Shown: positions 10,262 through 20,387, counted from the first letter of the stretch. The stretch is 64,000 nucleotides of DNA from Massilia frigida (GCF_011682175.1 NZ_WHJG01000007.1:124001-188000), one strand, 5' to 3'. Program-made: numbers and translations. Notes: a model not told the origin generated them from the sequence alone.

Positions 10262-10614
10262 GATAACTCCAGGTGAGAATTCTTTGTAAAAAATCGACTC
10301 TTGTTTGTTTTGAAACCCACTTATATGTATGGGTAAATAGAATCTCGCATGAAACGATGCCAAGAATCAAACGTCTTATGCGTTAACGCCAATTTTGCCG
10401 TGGAATTTGTTGTTTTTTCACGATTATGCATATATAAAAAGGGGCATTGTGGCCCTCAAGGGCGTATGTAGTTCAGTTCGGTTGACTGTCGTTTTTGCGC
10501 AGCCGTTTGTGCGGATCGGGATGTTTTCCAGGAAAATCCGACTCAACTGAGGGCGAGTATCGGCATAATGGTTTCACGCAACGACGCGCCATTGACCGTG
10601 ATTGGAGTGCATTG
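10262..10614. other. 353-bp divergent intergenic region with promoters for receptor 2 and the Cache protein
   Basis: The region is AT-rich compared with its surroundings. On the reverse strand, TTGGCA followed after 18 bp by TATTTA (around 10332-10361) could be the receptor 2 promoter, next to the shared motif at 10321-10335. For the rightward gene, TTGACT near 10482 is a possible -35 without a convincing -10. A weak GC hairpin lies near 10440-10462. No gene is seen here. Confidence 0.4.
10321..10335 (-). promoter_or_regulatory. 15-bp motif shared upstream of the two tandem TonB receptors (copy 2)
   Basis: Top strand TTATATGTATGGGTA, matching copy 1 at 7128-7142 in 14 of 15 bases. Here it lies 60 bp upstream of the TTG start rather than 19 bp, so it is not simply part of a conserved coding boundary. 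It is probably a common control element or promoter core. Confidence 0.45.
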
Positions 10615-11076
10615 ATGAAAACATTGTTTTCCGCAGGCTGCCTCAGTATCGTCCTGCTGGCCCTGCCGGGAGCGGCCTGGTCGGCCGACAAGGGCAGTGC
10701 CGACGAAGCGGTGGCCATGGTCAAGAAAGCGATCATCCTGATCAAGGCCGACAAGGCCAAGGCCTTCGCGGCGATTGCCGACACGGCCAACAAAGAGTTC
10801 CACGATCGCGATCTGTATGTGTATGTGTACGACCTGAACGGCGTCGCCCTCGCCCACGGCAACAATCCCAAGATCGTGGGCAAGAACCTGATGGCCTTGG
10901 CCGACAGCAACGGCAAGCTGATGATCAAGGAAATGGCCGAGCAAGCCAAATCGCCGGCGGGCCATGGCTGGGTCGAATTCAAGTGGCCCAATCCGGTGAC
11001 CAAGGCGGTCGAAAACAAGGCCGGCTATGTCGAGCGGGTCGACGACATGATGGTTGGGTCCGGCATCTACAAATAA
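10615..11076 (+). CDS. Secreted single Cache-domain protein
   Basis: 153 residues from ATG 10615 (GGAG 11 bp upstream). A signal peptide ends near residue 22 (AWSA-DKGS). The rest resembles a free-standing type 2 Cache domain, with the typical DLYVYVYDLNGVALAHGNN strand-turn-strand and a C-terminal VERVDDMMVGSGIY. Cache domains bind small ligands outside the cell and usually sit in front of chemoreceptors or kinases; here there is no membrane span or signalling domain, so it is probably a periplasmic ligand-binding protein. The gene appears monocistronic. The family is recognised by pattern; the ligand is unknown. Confidence 0.75.
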   Translation: MKTLFSAGCLSIVLLALPGAAWSADKGSADEAVAMVKKAIILIKADKAKAFAAIADTANKEFHDRDLYVYVYDLNGVALAHGNNPKIVGKNLMALADSNGKLMIKEMAEQAKSPAGHGWVEFKWPNPVTKAVENKAGYVERVDDMMVGSGIYK

Positions 11077-11133
11077 GCCGATCCTGCGAGTCCGACGCCG
11101 GCTCCTAATCCCATTCGCGGCGACCACCTACAA

Positions 11134-11328
11134 CCGGGGTCTGACCTCTGATTAGAAATTTTTTGCTGAACCGCACTGAAACTGGCTTGCGTTCGGGCCG
11201 GCGCCCGGCACGCAGGGGCAAGCAAGCGGACGCTACAGCTCATCGTGCCGACATTCGGTGAAATTGTTGCTAGTCAGAGCTCTGACCCCGGTGGGGTATT
11301 GCTAATCAGAGGTCAGACCCCGGTGGGG
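11134..11328. repeat. REP-like element: 22-bp perfect inverted repeat enclosing about 146 bp, with an internal palindrome
   Basis: The left arm at 11134-11155 begins CCGGGGTCTGACC; its exact reverse complement is the right arm at 11302-11323. Between them, 11270-11296 holds a diverged third copy containing the 14-bp palindrome GTCAGAGCTCTGAC (11273-11286), and both right-hand copies end in CCCCGGTGGGG. The GGTCAGACCCC core resembles the REP sequences mobilised by RAYT (Y1 tyrosine) transposases in many proteobacteria. It fills the gap between the Cache gene and the gapA terminator; no gene is seen in it. Confidence 0.65.
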
Positions 11329-11340
11329 AAACGCGGGCCA

Positions 11341-11367
11341 AAAAAACGCCCCGGAGGGCGTTTTTGT
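11341..11367 (-). terminator. gapA terminator
   Basis: ACGCCC / GGGCGT stem with a CGGA-type loop, flanked by runs of A and T (AAAAAACGCCC and GGGCGTTTTT). It lies 16 bp beyond the gapA stop in the direction of transcription. Confidence 0.85.
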
Positions 11368-11382
11368 CGATGTTGCCGGGTA

Positions 11383-12393
11383 TTACTTGGCGTTCATCAG
11401 GGCAACCGTGGTGTCCAGCATGCGGTTCGAGAAACCCCACTCGTTGTCGTACCACGACGATACTTTCACCAGGCGGCCCGATACCTTGGTCAGGGTCGAA
11501 TCGAAATTCGAGGAGGCCGGGTTGTGGTTGAAGTCGATCGAGACCAGCGGCTCGGTCTGGTAGGTCAGCACGCCTTTCAACGCACCTTCCGATGCCGCTT
11601 TCATCAGGGCATTGACTTCGTCCACCGTCGTGTCGCGCTTGGCGATGAAGCTCAGGTCGACCAGCGAGACGTTGATGGTCGGCACGCGGATCGCGAAACC
11701 GTCCAGCTTGCCATTCAGCTCAGGCAGCACCAGGCCCACCGCCGCGGCAGCGCCGGTCTTGGTCGGGATCATGCTCATCGTGGCCGAACGCGCGCGGCGC
11801 AGGTCTTCATGCATCACGTCCGACAGCACCTGGTCGTTAGTGTAAGCGTGCACGGTGGTCATCAGGCCGGTTTCCAGGCCGATCGCGTCGTTCAGCGGCT
11901 TGACCAGCGGGGCCAGGCAGTTGGTGGTGCACGATGCGTTGGAAATGACGGTGTCGCTCGCCTTGAGCACGCCTTCGTTCACGCCGAACACGATGGTGGC
12001 GTCGACATCCTTGCCGCCCGGTGCCGAAATGATGACTTTCTTGGCGCCGCCCTTCAGGTGGGCCGAGGCTTTTTCTTTGGTGGTGAAGAAACCGGTGCAC
12101 TCAAGCACCACGTCCACGCCCAGCTCGCCCCATGGAATTTCAGCAGGGTTGCGCTGCGCGAACACGCGGATCGCATCGCCGTTGACGATCATGTTGTCGC
12201 CTTCGACCGTGACGGTGCCCGGGAACTTGCCGTGCGCCGTATCGTAACGGGTCAGGTGCGCGTTCGACTTGGCATCGCCCAGGTCGTTGATCGCCACGAT
12301 CTGGATGTCGTGTTTCTTGCCGCCTTCGTAGAAAGCGCGCAGGACATTGCGGCCGATACGGCCATAACCGTTGATTGCAACTTTGATCGTCAT
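11383..12393 (-). CDS. gapA: Type I glyceraldehyde-3-phosphate dehydrogenase
   Basis: 336 residues, full length. It catalyses NAD-linked oxidation and phosphorylation of glyceraldehyde 3-phosphate to 1,3-bisphosphoglycerate in cytosolic glycolysis/gluconeogenesis. The Rossmann motif GYGRIG is at 9-14 and the active-site block [12 protein letters not shown] places the nucleophilic cysteine at 155. It follows tkt with 61 bp between them, so the two can be co-transcribed as a central-carbon pair; the terminator is downstream of gap. GAGCAAAG upstream of the ATG is the ribosome site. The usual pairing with pgk is not in this window. Confidence 0.97.
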   Translation of the reverse strand: MTIKVAINGYGRIGRNVLRAFYEGGKKHDIQIVAINDLGDAKSNAHLTRYDTAHGKFPGTVTVEGDNMIVNGDAIRVFAQRNPAEIPWGELGVDVVLECTGFFTTKEKASAHLKGGAKKVIISAPGGKDVDATIVFGVNEGVLKASDTVISNASCTTNCLAPLVKPLNDAIGLETGLMTTVHAYTNDQVLSDVMHEDLRRARSATMSMIPTKTGAAAAVGLVLPELNGKLDGFAIRVPTINVSLVDLSFIAKRDTTVDEVNALMKAASEGALKGVLTYQTEPLVSIDFNHNPASSNFDSTLTKVSGRLVKVSSWYDNEWGFSNRMLDTTVALMNAK

Positions 12394-12454
12394 TACTTTG
12401 CTCCTGAGTGATAAAAATGGGTGGGCGGCGGCGCCCGCGCGCCGCCAGCACTTC

Positions 12455-14452
12455 TTAGTGCGTCAGTACCGACTTGACCTTGGCAACCACGTTCTCGACC
12501 GTGAAACCGAAGTGCTTGAACAGCACCGGCGCCGGCGCCGATTCGCCGAAGGTGTCGATGCCGACCACGGCGCCTTCCAGGCCGACGTATTTATACCAAA
12601 AGTCGGTCACGCCCGCTTCGATCGCCACACGCGGCACGCCGCGCGTCAAGACACTGGCCTTGTAGGCGGCGTCCTGGCGGTCGTACACATCGGTCGACGG
12701 CATCGACACCACGCGCACCAGGATGCCTTCGGCGGCCAGGGCGGCGGCCGCCTTGGTGGCCAGTTCGATTTCGGAACCGGTGGCGATCAGGATCGCCTTG
12801 GCATCAGCCACGTCTTGCAGCACGTAGCCGCCGCGCGCGATGTCGGCGATCTGGGCCGGGGTGCGTTCCTGGAACGGCAGGTTCTGGCGCGAGAAGATCA
12901 GGGTCGACGGGCCATCCTTGCGCTGCACGGCAGCGCCCCAGGCGGCGGCCGACTCGACGGTGTCGCATGGACGCCAGTTGTCCAGGTTGGGAATCAGGCG
13001 CAGGGAAGAAACGTGCTCGACCGACTGGTGGGTCGGGCCGTCTTCGCCCAGGCCGATCGAATCGTGGGTGAACACGAAGATCGAACGCAGTTTCATCAGC
13101 GCGGCCATGCGCAGCGCGTTGCGGCTGTAGTCGGAGAAGGTGAGGAAGGTGGCGCCGAACGGGATGTAGCCGCCGTGCAGGGCGATGCCGTTCATGATGG
13201 CGCTCATGCCGAACTCGCGCACGCCGTAGTTGATGTGGTTGCCCGGCTTGCCGGAACGCAGTGCGATGCACTCTTTCCAGTTGGTCAGGTTGGAACCGGT
13301 CAGGTCGGCCGAGCCGCCCAGGAACTCCGGCAGGGTCGGCGCCAGCGCCTGGATCGCGTTCTGGCTGGCCTTGCGGGTGGCGATGTTTTCTTTCTTCTCG
13401 ACGCAGGCGGCAATCGCCGCGTCCAGGGTCGCGTTGAAGTCGGCCGGCAGCTCGCCCTTCATGCGGCGCTCGAATTCGGCGGCCAGCTCAGGGTATTGCG
13501 CGCGGTAGGCGCTAAACTTGGTGTTCCACTCCACTTCCATGGCGGCGCCATCAGCTTTCGCGTCCCAGGCGCTGTACACCTCGGCCGGGATCTCGAACGG
13601 GACCGAGGTCCACAGCAGGTGCTCGCGCACGGCCGCCACTTCCTTGTCGCCCAGCGCGGCGCCGTGCACCTTGTCGCCGCCCTGCAGGTTCGGCGAACCC
13701 TTGCCGATGATGGTCTTGCAGCAGATCAGGGTCGGCTTGGACGACAGCTTCGCTTCGGCAATGGCCGCGTCGACCGCCGCCACGCTGTGGCCGTCGACGG
13801 CGGCGATCACGTTCCAGCCGTACGATTCGAAACGTTTCGGGGTGTCGTCGGTGAACCAGCCTTCCACCTTGCCGTCGATCGAAATGCCATTGTCGTCGTA
13901 CAGGGCGATCAGGCGGTTCAGGCCCAGGGTACCGGCCAGCGAGCACACTTCGTGCGAGATGCCTTCCATCAGGCAACCGTCGCCCAGGAAGGCGTAGGTG
14001 TAGTGGTCGACCACGTCGAAGCCGGGCTTGTTGAATTCAGCCGCCAGCAGGTATTCGGACAGCGCCATGCCGACCGCGTTGGCGATGCCCTGGCCGAGCG
14101 GGCCGGTGGTCGTTTCCACGCCCGGGGTGATGTCCACTTCCGGGTGGCCCGGGGTCTTCGAGTGCATCTGGCGGAAGTTTTTCAGGTCGGCCATGCTCAG
14201 GTCGTAGCCCGACAGGTGCAGCAGCGCGTAGTGCAGCATCGAGCCGTGTCCGTTCGACAGCAGGAAACGGTCGCGGTTGAGCCACTTGGGATTGGACGGA
14301 TTGTGCTTGTAGTGGCCGGCCCACAGCGCCACGGCGATTTCCGCCATGCCCATCGGCATGCCCGGATGGCCGGAATTGGCCTGTTGAACTGCATCCATTG
14401 CCAGCGCGCGGATCGCGTTGGCCATCAAAGTGGTAGGGAGCGTCGTTTTCAT
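12455..14452 (-). CDS. tkt: Transketolase
   Basis: 665 residues, the usual length. Thiamine-diphosphate enzyme of the non-oxidative pentose phosphate and Calvin-type pathways that moves two-carbon ketol units between sugar phosphates. The N-terminal block [11 protein letters not shown] (27-37), the ThDP/metal motif GDGCLMEG (157-164) and the pyrimidine-domain stretch with EDGPTHQ are all present, so it should be active. It is upstream of gapA in the same orientation and divergent from rsmE, with a shared 145-bp promoter region. Confidence 0.97.
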   Translation of the reverse strand: MKTTLPTTLMANAIRALAMDAVQQANSGHPGMPMGMAEIAVALWAGHYKHNPSNPKWLNRDRFLLSNGHGSMLHYALLHLSGYDLSMADLKNFRQMHSKTPGHPEVDITPGVETTTGPLGQGIANAVGMALSEYLLAAEFNKPGFDVVDHYTYAFLGDGCLMEGISHEVCSLAGTLGLNRLIALYDDNGISIDGKVEGWFTDDTPKRFESYGWNVIAAVDGHSVAAVDAAIAEAKLSSKPTLICCKTIIGKGSPNLQGGDKVHGAALGDKEVAAVREHLLWTSVPFEIPAEVYSAWDAKADGAAMEVEWNTKFSAYRAQYPELAAEFERRMKGELPADFNATLDAAIAACVEKKENIATRKASQNAIQALAPTLPEFLGGSADLTGSNLTNWKECIALRSGKPGNHINYGVREFGMSAIMNGIALHGGYIPFGATFLTFSDYSRNALRMAALMKLRSIFVFTHDSIGLGEDGPTHQSVEHVSSLRLIPNLDNWRPCDTVESAAAWGAAVQRKDGPSTLIFSRQNLPFQERTPAQIADIARGGYVLQDVADAKAILIATGSEIELATKAAAALAAEGILVRVVSMPSTDVYDRQDAAYKASVLTRGVPRVAIEAGVTDFWYKYVGLEGAVVGIDTFGESAPAPVLFKHFGFTVENVVAKVKSVLTH

Positions 14453-14597
14453 GGGTCGAATCTGTGAGGTCGTAGGATTGGGAATGCGGGTGGCGCTGCA
14501 TGGAGTACCGAGCCAAGTATTTTACCAGACCAGAGGGGGCCGAATTAAAATGAAGCACTTTGCGCCCCTGCCGGCTCCCACTACTTATCAGGATGTC

Positions 14598-15323
14598 ATG
14601 CCCCGTTTCTATTGCTCCCAGCCGCTGGCGATCGGCGCCACGCTCGACTTGCCCGACGCGGTGGCCCACCACGTCCATGTGCTGCGGCTGCAGATCGGCG
14701 CCGAACTGTGCCTGTTCAACGGCGATGGCGGCGAATACATCGCGCACCTGGCCAGCGTCGAGAAGCGCCGCGCCAGCGTGACGGTCAAGGCCTTTGTCGC
14801 GCGCGACGCCGAGCTGCCCTACCAAATCACCCTGGCCCAGGCCTTGCCGGAAGCGTCCAAGATGGACTGGATCATCGAAAAGGCGGTCGAGATGGGGGTG
14901 GCGGCGATCCAGCCGCTGGCCGCGCAGCGTTGCGTGGTGCGCCTGTCGGGCGAGCGCGCCGAGAAAAGACTGGCGCACTGGCAGGGCGTGATCGTGTCCG
15001 CGTCCGAGCAGAGCGGGCGCAACCGGCTGGCGCGGCTGGCCCCGGTGGACGAGCTGCATCAATGGAGCGCCCAGCAAGACATGCACAAACGCATCCTGCT
15101 CAGCCCGCGCGGCGGCCAGTCGCTGGCCGAGTGGGCCAGGCACCAGCCGCCCCAGGCGCTGTCGCTGATGATCGGCCCGGAGGGCGGCTTCAGCCTGCAG
15201 GAAGAAGATAGCGCGATGGCGCGCGGCGCACTGGCGCTGTCGATGGGCCCGCGCATCCTGCGCACCGAGACGGCTGGCATCGCCGCCGTGGCCGCCCTCA
15301 ACGCCCTGTGGGGCGGCCTGTAA
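14598..15323 (+). CDS. rsmE: 16S rRNA (uracil-1498-N3)-methyltransferase
   Basis: 241 residues from ATG 14598, matching the E. coli enzyme at about 243. Upstream in-frame ATGs (14418, 14550) would add a tail that lacks family character, so MPRFYCSQPL is preferred. It methylates U1498 of 16S rRNA in the 30S subunit. The SPOUT trefoil-knot motifs are present: MIGPEGGF near 196-203 and LSMGPRILRTETA near 216-228, which form the SAM pocket. The N-terminal PUA-like part (FNGDGGEY) is complete. Confidence 0.93.
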   Translation: MPRFYCSQPLAIGATLDLPDAVAHHVHVLRLQIGAELCLFNGDGGEYIAHLASVEKRRASVTVKAFVARDAELPYQITLAQALPEASKMDWIIEKAVEMGVAAIQPLAAQRCVVRLSGERAEKRLAHWQGVIVSASEQSGRNRLARLAPVDELHQWSAQQDMHKRILLSPRGGQSLAEWARHQPPQALSLMIGPEGGFSLQEEDSAMARGALALSMGPRILRTETAGIAAVAALNALWGGL

Positions 15324-15468
15324 CTTTCCCGTCAATCCCCGTCGCCGTGCCGCTGCCGCCGTGATGCCGGCAGCGTAAGCGCCGCCGCATCCGGCATTGC
15401 CGCAATCGGCGCCGCGCACCCAGGCGGCACGCGGCGGGTACCCAGTTCTTCCCCTCCCCCTCCAGACC

Positions 15469-15502
15469 AAAAAAAGGCGCGTTGCCGAAGCAACGCGCCT
15501 TT
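15469..15502 (-). terminator. Terminator of TonB receptor 3
   Basis: GGCGCGTTGC (15476-15485) pairs perfectly with GCAACGCGCC (15490-15499) over a CGAA tetraloop. On the reverse strand the stem is followed by a run of seven T. It lies 28 bp past the receptor stop. Confidence 0.88.
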
Positions 15503-15529
15503 CATGATGTCTTACGTCGTATCAGCTGC

Positions 15530-18292
15530 TTAGAACTTGTAGCTGGTGTTGAGGTAGACGGTGCGGCCCATCGTGTCCGCGTAACGGGCATCGTAACCAA
15601 CCTGGTGGCCCGACGACGTGCGCAGGGTCAGTGGTGGCTCTTTGTCCATCAGGTTCTTGATACCGCCACGAACTTCCCACGTTTTGCTGATCGCAAACTT
15701 ACCCTGGTAGTCGACCGTGCTGTACGAAGGCACTTGCAGACGGATCTGGCTGACGGCAGGGGCCTTGGTCGCCACGTTGTACAAGCTAGCGGCCTGGTCG
15801 GTGTAACCATTGCGGTAGTTCAAGGTCAGCGCATTGGTCATCTGGCCCGTTTCCAGGGTAGCGCCGAACTTGACGATATCGCGGAAGGTGACTTGATTGT
15901 CGATGCCGTATTTATCCATGCTGTCGGTCCACTCGGTGTCCGAACCCGGAATGGTGTAGCTGGCCTTGAGCATGTGGGTACCATTGACGTTCAGGGTCAT
16001 TTTGCCGAACGAATACTTCTCGCCGACGGTCAGATCCCAGTCGATACCGCGGTTGTGCGCTTTGCCGATGTTGATCGGGGCGCGGATGAAGGCCCAGGTC
16101 TTGATACCGGTCGCTGGATCGGCGAACTCGGTAAACAGCTGGCGGTACTTGGCCGGATTGGCAAACGCCTGGATTTCGCCGACGTTCGACACCTGGTTGG
16201 TCATCTTGACGTCCCACAGGTCGGCGCCGAAGGTCACGCTCGACGATGGCTCGAGGCGGAAGCCCAGGGTGAACTGCTTCGATTCTTCCGGACGCAGTTT
16301 TTCGTTACCACCGTTGTACGAGTTGTACTGGTTCACGCCCGGACGGCACAGGGTCACATCGATCGCTACCAGGTCTGCCGGGCAAGCATACGGTGCGGCC
16401 GTGACGCCGGCGGACACCAGGGTGTTGGCGATGTCGTTCTGGTCGGCGACGCGGAAACCGGTACCGTACGAACCGCGCAGCAGCAGGGCCGTGGTCGGGG
16501 TGTAGCGTGCGCTGATCTTGTAGGTGCTGGCGCTCTGGCTTTCACCCTTGGTGCGCTTGGCCCTCTTGTCTTCCACGCCCGAATAACGGTCGTAGCGGAT
16601 GGCGGTCGTCACTTCCAGGTTCTTCATCAGCGGCAGCGCCATTTCGGCGAAGGCGCCGGCGGAGTCACGGGTGTAGTCGAATTGGTTTGGCGCGGTGAAA
16701 CCGTAGATGCTGCCATCCTTGGCTGCGGCCGTGGCGGTCTGCACCTGGTGCAGTTCGCGGCCGTCGATACCCAGGCCGATGCTGCTTGCGCCGCCTGGCA
16801 GGTTGAACAGTTCGCGCGATGCGCGCAGGTCGAGGCCGCGCAGGACCGAATACGCTTCACGGATCGAACCGTGGAAGACCGAACCATTGATCTGTTGAGC
16901 CGTTGGCGACGTTGGCGAGCCGGCCGGCAGGAATGGATTGAAGTTGGCGCCGCCGATCAGGCTGCGGAATTCCTTGTTCAACAGGTAGCCGCCGGTGTAA
17001 CGCTCGTCGAGCTGGTAGCGCGAGTAGGTGGCGCCCGTGTTCATGTCCCAGCCGCCGAAATTGGCTTCCAGGCCCATGACGAAGTGACCGACGTCGGTGA
17101 TGGTCTGGCTGTCGCGGGTGCCGAATTCGGTCGCGCGGTAGGTCGCGGTGGCGGTCTTGACATCGGCGCGCTGATCGGCGCTCAGGTACGGTGCGACGTA
17201 CTGGTTGTAGACTGGCGAACCGATTGGCACGGCCACGCTGACCGGGTTGGCGGCGATCCGCGCCGTCAGGTCGAAGCGGCCCAGGGCCAGGTCGGCAAAG
17301 GCGGTCAGGTTGTCGCTGAACTTGATGCGGCCCGAGGTGAACAGGGTGTCGCGCTTCGATTCAGGCACGGTTTCCACGGTCGAGGCGCTGTCGACGGCGC
17401 AGTACTCGGTGGTGGCGGTGTTCGACAGGTAGTTGAAGAAGCCGGTCGGGCAGGCGCCGTTGACTTTCTTGTACGGGTTAAAGCCGATCTGGTCAGTTTT
17501 CGGATTCTTGAACGCGACGTTCACGTTCGATGCGGTGCCCGAGGTCGAGGTGCGGTCGTAGATGTAGCTCTGGCCGTCGTGGCCCAGTGGAATGTACGAC
17601 GTTTTGCTGAATTCGCGGTCGGTCGCCTTGACCGGCTTCTGCTCGTCGTGACGGTAGGTCATCAACAGGTTGAAGCGGTTCGTTTCCAGGTCACCGAAGC
17701 CCCAGGTGAAGCCAGCGTTGGCGCTCTTGCCGCCCGGGTTGGTCGGTACCGACACGCCCGCGTCCAGGGTCAGGCCGCGGTAGTTTTTCTTGAGGATGAA
17801 GTTGATGACGCCGGCAATCGCGTCGGCGCCGTACAGGGCGGATGCGCCGTCGCTCAGCACTTCGACGCGCTCAACCGCGCTCATCGGAATGGAGTTCAGG
17901 TTGACCGAGCTGCCGCTGTCCTGGAAAGGCGCCATGCGGCGGCCGTTCAGCAGGACCAGGGTGTAGGTGCCGCCCAGGCCGTGGATCGACGCGGTGGAGC
18001 GGCCACCCGAGTTGGTGCCTGCGGCAATGGCTTCAATCGTGAAACCCTGCATCGCCGGCAGTTTCTGGATCAGGTCGGCAACGGTGGTCGCGCCGGAACG
18101 GGCGATCACTTCCTTGGACACCACCTGGACTGGCAACGCGCCTTCTTTCACGATGCGCTTGATGCTCGAACCGGTGATTTCAACTCGCTGGATAGGAGCA
18201 TCCTGAGCCAGTGCGTGGCCGGCGACGAAACCGGCTAACAGGCCGAGGGCGAGGCGAACGGAACGTACGCCAATCTTCTCTTGAAACATCAT
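15530..18292 (-). CDS. TonB-dependent outer-membrane receptor 3
   Basis: 920 residues with a leader ending HALA-QDAPIQ near residue 29, a plug containing LLNGRRMAPFQ and ERVEVLSDGASALYGAD, and a barrel ending in SYKF. It belongs to the same broad family as receptors 1 and 2 but has a different leader and starts with ATG ATG (ACGGAG upstream). The substrate cannot be inferred; no transport or enzyme genes are linked. It has its own terminator and a 460-bp upstream region, and it lacks the 15-bp motif shared by the other two receptors. Confidence 0.9.
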   Translation of the reverse strand: MMFQEKIGVRSVRLALGLLAGFVAGHALAQDAPIQRVEITGSSIKRIVKEGALPVQVVSKEVIARSGATTVADLIQKLPAMQGFTIEAIAAGTNSGGRSTASIHGLGGTYTLVLLNGRRMAPFQDSGSSVNLNSIPMSAVERVEVLSDGASALYGADAIAGVINFILKKNYRGLTLDAGVSVPTNPGGKSANAGFTWGFGDLETNRFNLLMTYRHDEQKPVKATDREFSKTSYIPLGHDGQSYIYDRTSTSGTASNVNVAFKNPKTDQIGFNPYKKVNGACPTGFFNYLSNTATTEYCAVDSASTVETVPESKRDTLFTSGRIKFSDNLTAFADLALGRFDLTARIAANPVSVAVPIGSPVYNQYVAPYLSADQRADVKTATATYRATEFGTRDSQTITDVGHFVMGLEANFGGWDMNTGATYSRYQLDERYTGGYLLNKEFRSLIGGANFNPFLPAGSPTSPTAQQINGSVFHGSIREAYSVLRGLDLRASRELFNLPGGASSIGLGIDGRELHQVQTATAAAKDGSIYGFTAPNQFDYTRDSAGAFAEMALPLMKNLEVTTAIRYDRYSGVEDKRAKRTKGESQSASTYKISARYTPTTALLLRGSYGTGFRVADQNDIANTLVSAGVTAAPYACPADLVAIDVTLCRPGVNQYNSYNGGNEKLRPEESKQFTLGFRLEPSSSVTFGADLWDVKMTNQVSNVGEIQAFANPAKYRQLFTEFADPATGIKTWAFIRAPINIGKAHNRGIDWDLTVGEKYSFGKMTLNVNGTHMLKASYTIPGSDTEWTDSMDKYGIDNQVTFRDIVKFGATLETGQMTNALTLNYRNGYTDQAASLYNVATKAPAVSQIRLQVPSYSTVDYQGKFAISKTWEVRGGIKNLMDKEPPLTLRTSSGHQVGYDARYADTMGRTVYLNTSYKF

Positions 18293-18752
18293 TTTTAGAA
18301 CTCCGTTTAGGATGAGGATAACGACACTACAGCAGCTTGCTTGTACGACAGCCTTCCGGATCTCGGCGGCGCTGGCACGTTGCCGGGTTCAAATTCCCCC
18401 GGCAGTGGCGCGCTCGCAGGACGTCGCATCATTTCTGCAACGGGCATTATCCGGTCAGCGACAAAAAAAGGGCGGCCAAAACCAGCCGATTTGCAACTTT
18501 CGCTGCGACTACAGCGAAAATTCTTACTTTACGCAAATAAGCCGAATGAAATATGGTGCGCTGCCGCAAAATTTGAATAATGAATGAGTCTGTTTTGCAA
18601 CAAATTTTCTCAACTACACATTACTAGTCGCGCAGCAACACCTTGAGGTCGAAAATACCGTGCGTGGGCGGCCCGATTCGCCCATCAGGCGATGCACCCG
18701 GTAAAATAGCGCCCTGCCCCGCTTTTGCCCACCCTGAACCACGAACGACTCT
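18293..18752. other. 460-bp divergent intergenic region between TonB receptor 3 and the FAD dehydrogenase
   Basis: No gene is supported. It holds a 7-bp hairpin TGCCGGG/CCCGGCA (18381-18404), which would lie in or near the receptor 5' leader, and an AT-rich block at about 18500-18625, well below the local GC level and a likely promoter zone. TAAAAT near 18703-18708, about 45 bp before the FAD dehydrogenase start, is a possible -10 hexamer. The promoter assignments are inference. Confidence 0.35.
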
Positions 18753-20387
18753 ATGCTGCGAATTAACGAACTCAAACTCCCGCTCGACCATGCCGACGCC
18801 GACCTGCGCGAGGCGATCCTGGCGCGCCTGGGCATTGCCGGCGCCGACCTGCTCGGGTTCAGTGTGTTCAAGCGCAGCTACGACGCCAGGAAGCGCAGCG
18901 CCATCGTGCTGATCTACGCGGTCGATGCCGAACTGCGCGACGAAGCGGCGGTGCTGGCGCGCTTGCAGCATGACGCCCATGTGCTGCCCGCGCCCGACAC
19001 CGGCTACACCTTCGTCGCCGGCGGCGAGCAATTGCAGGGCCACGACCGCAACGAGCGCCCGGTCGTGATCGGCACCGGCCCGTGCGGGCTGTTCGCGGCC
19101 CTGATCCTGGCCCAGATGGGCCTGCGCCCGCTGATCCTCGAACGCGGCAAGGTGGTGCGCGAGCGCACCGTCGACACCTTCGGCTTCTGGCGCAAGCGCG
19201 AGCTGAACCCGGAATCGAACGTCCAGTATGGCGAAGGCGGGGCCGGCACCTTTTCCGACGGCAAGCTGTACAGCCAGATCAAGGACCCCAAGCATTACGG
19301 CCGCAAGGTGCTGACCGAATTCGTCAAGGCTGGCGCGCCGGACGAGATCATGTACGTGAGCAAACCGCACATCGGCACCTTCCGCCTGGTCAAGATGGTC
19401 GAACAGATGCGCGAGAACATCATCGCGCTGGGCGGCGAATACCGTTTCGAGAGCAAGGTCAGCGATATCGAGGTCGAAGGCCTTGGCGAGGCGCGCCAGA
19501 TCCGCGGCGTCACCCTGGCCAGCGGCGAACATATCCCCACCCGCCACGTGGTGCTGGCCATCGGCCACAGCGCGCGCGACACCTTCGAGATGCTGTACGA
19601 GCGCGGCGTGTATATTGAAGCGAAGCCGTTTTCGGTCGGTTTCCGGGTCGAGCACCCGCAGTCGCTGATCGACGCTTGCCGTTTCGGTCCGAACGCCGGC
19701 AACAAGATCCTCGGCGCGGCCGACTATAAACTGGTGCACCACGCCGCCAACGGCCGCTCGGTGTACAGCTTCTGCATGTGCCCGGGCGGCACGGTGGTCG
19801 CCGCCGCGTCCGAGCCGGGGCGCGTGGTCACCAACGGCATGAGCCAGTATTCGCGCAACGAGCGCAATGCCAACAGCGCCATCGTGGTCGGCATTACGCC
19901 GGCCGACTTTGTCGACAACCCGGGTCACCCGCTGGCAGGGATCGCCTTGCAGCGCCGCCTGGAAGAAGGCGCGTTCGCGCTCGGCGGCGGCACCTACGAC
20001 GCGCCGGGGCAACTGATGGGCGATTTCGTCAAGGGCCGCGCCTCGACCGCCTTCGGTTCGGTGGTGCCGTCGTTCAAGCCGGCGGTGCACCTGACCGACC
20101 TGGCCACCGCCCTGCCCGACTACGCCATCATCGCCATGCGCGAAGCCTTCCCGGCGTTCGACAAGCAGATTCGCGGCTACTACCAGGAAGACGCGGTGCT
20201 GACCGGCGTGGAAACGCGCACCTCGTCGCCGATCCGCATCAAGCGGCGCGACGACAACCTGCAAAGCCTGAACACGCGCGGCCTGTTCCCGGCCGGCGAA
20301 GGCGCCGGCTACGCAGGCGGGATCTTGTCGGCGGCGGTCGATGGGATCAAGGTGGCGGAAGCGGTGGCGCTGTCGATGGCGGGGTAA
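18753..20387 (+). CDS. FAD-dependent dehydrogenase (COG2509 type)
   Basis: 544 residues. An N-terminal domain of about 100 residues precedes the FAD-binding Rossmann motif VVIGTGPCGLFAAL (GTGPCG at 107-112). Downstream are GEGGAGTFSDGKLYS, the SFCMCPGG block and a C-terminal GEGAGYAGGILSAA, all hallmarks of the large, poorly characterised 'uncharacterised FAD-dependent dehydrogenase' family related to geranylgeranyl-reductase-like and HI0933-like flavoproteins. It is probably a cytosolic flavoprotein; its substrate and electron partner are unknown. It stands alone on its strand. Confidence 0.8.
   Translation: MLRINELKLPLDHADADLREAILARLGIAGADLLGFSVFKRSYDARKRSAIVLIYAVDAELRDEAAVLARLQHDAHVLPAPDTGYTFVAGGEQLQGHDRNERPVVIGTGPCGLFAALILAQMGLRPLILERGKVVRERTVDTFGFWRKRELNPESNVQYGEGGAGTFSDGKLYSQIKDPKHYGRKVLTEFVKAGAPDEIMYVSKPHIGTFRLVKMVEQMRENIIALGGEYRFESKVSDIEVEGLGEARQIRGVTLASGEHIPTRHVVLAIGHSARDTFEMLYERGVYIEAKPFSVGFRVEHPQSLIDACRFGPNAGNKILGAADYKLVHHAANGRSVYSFCMCPGGTVVAAASEPGRVVTNGMSQYSRNERNANSAIVVGITPADFVDNPGHPLAGIALQRRLEEGAFALGGGTYDAPGQLMGDFVKGRASTAFGSVVPSFKPAVHLTDLATALPDYAIIAMREAFPAFDKQIRGYYQEDAVLTGVETRTSSPIRIKRRDDNLQSLNTRGLFPAGEGAGYAGGILSAAVDGIKVAEAVALSMAG

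Noticed and set aside
15482-18238. A 918-codon plus-strand frame antisense to TonB receptor 3
   Set aside because: Same reason: composition shadow of a real receptor on the minus strand.
18381-18404. A T-arm-like hairpin with TTCAAATT in the loop upstream of TonB receptor 3
   Set aside because: No matching acceptor, D or anticodon arm at tRNA spacing; only a local hairpin.
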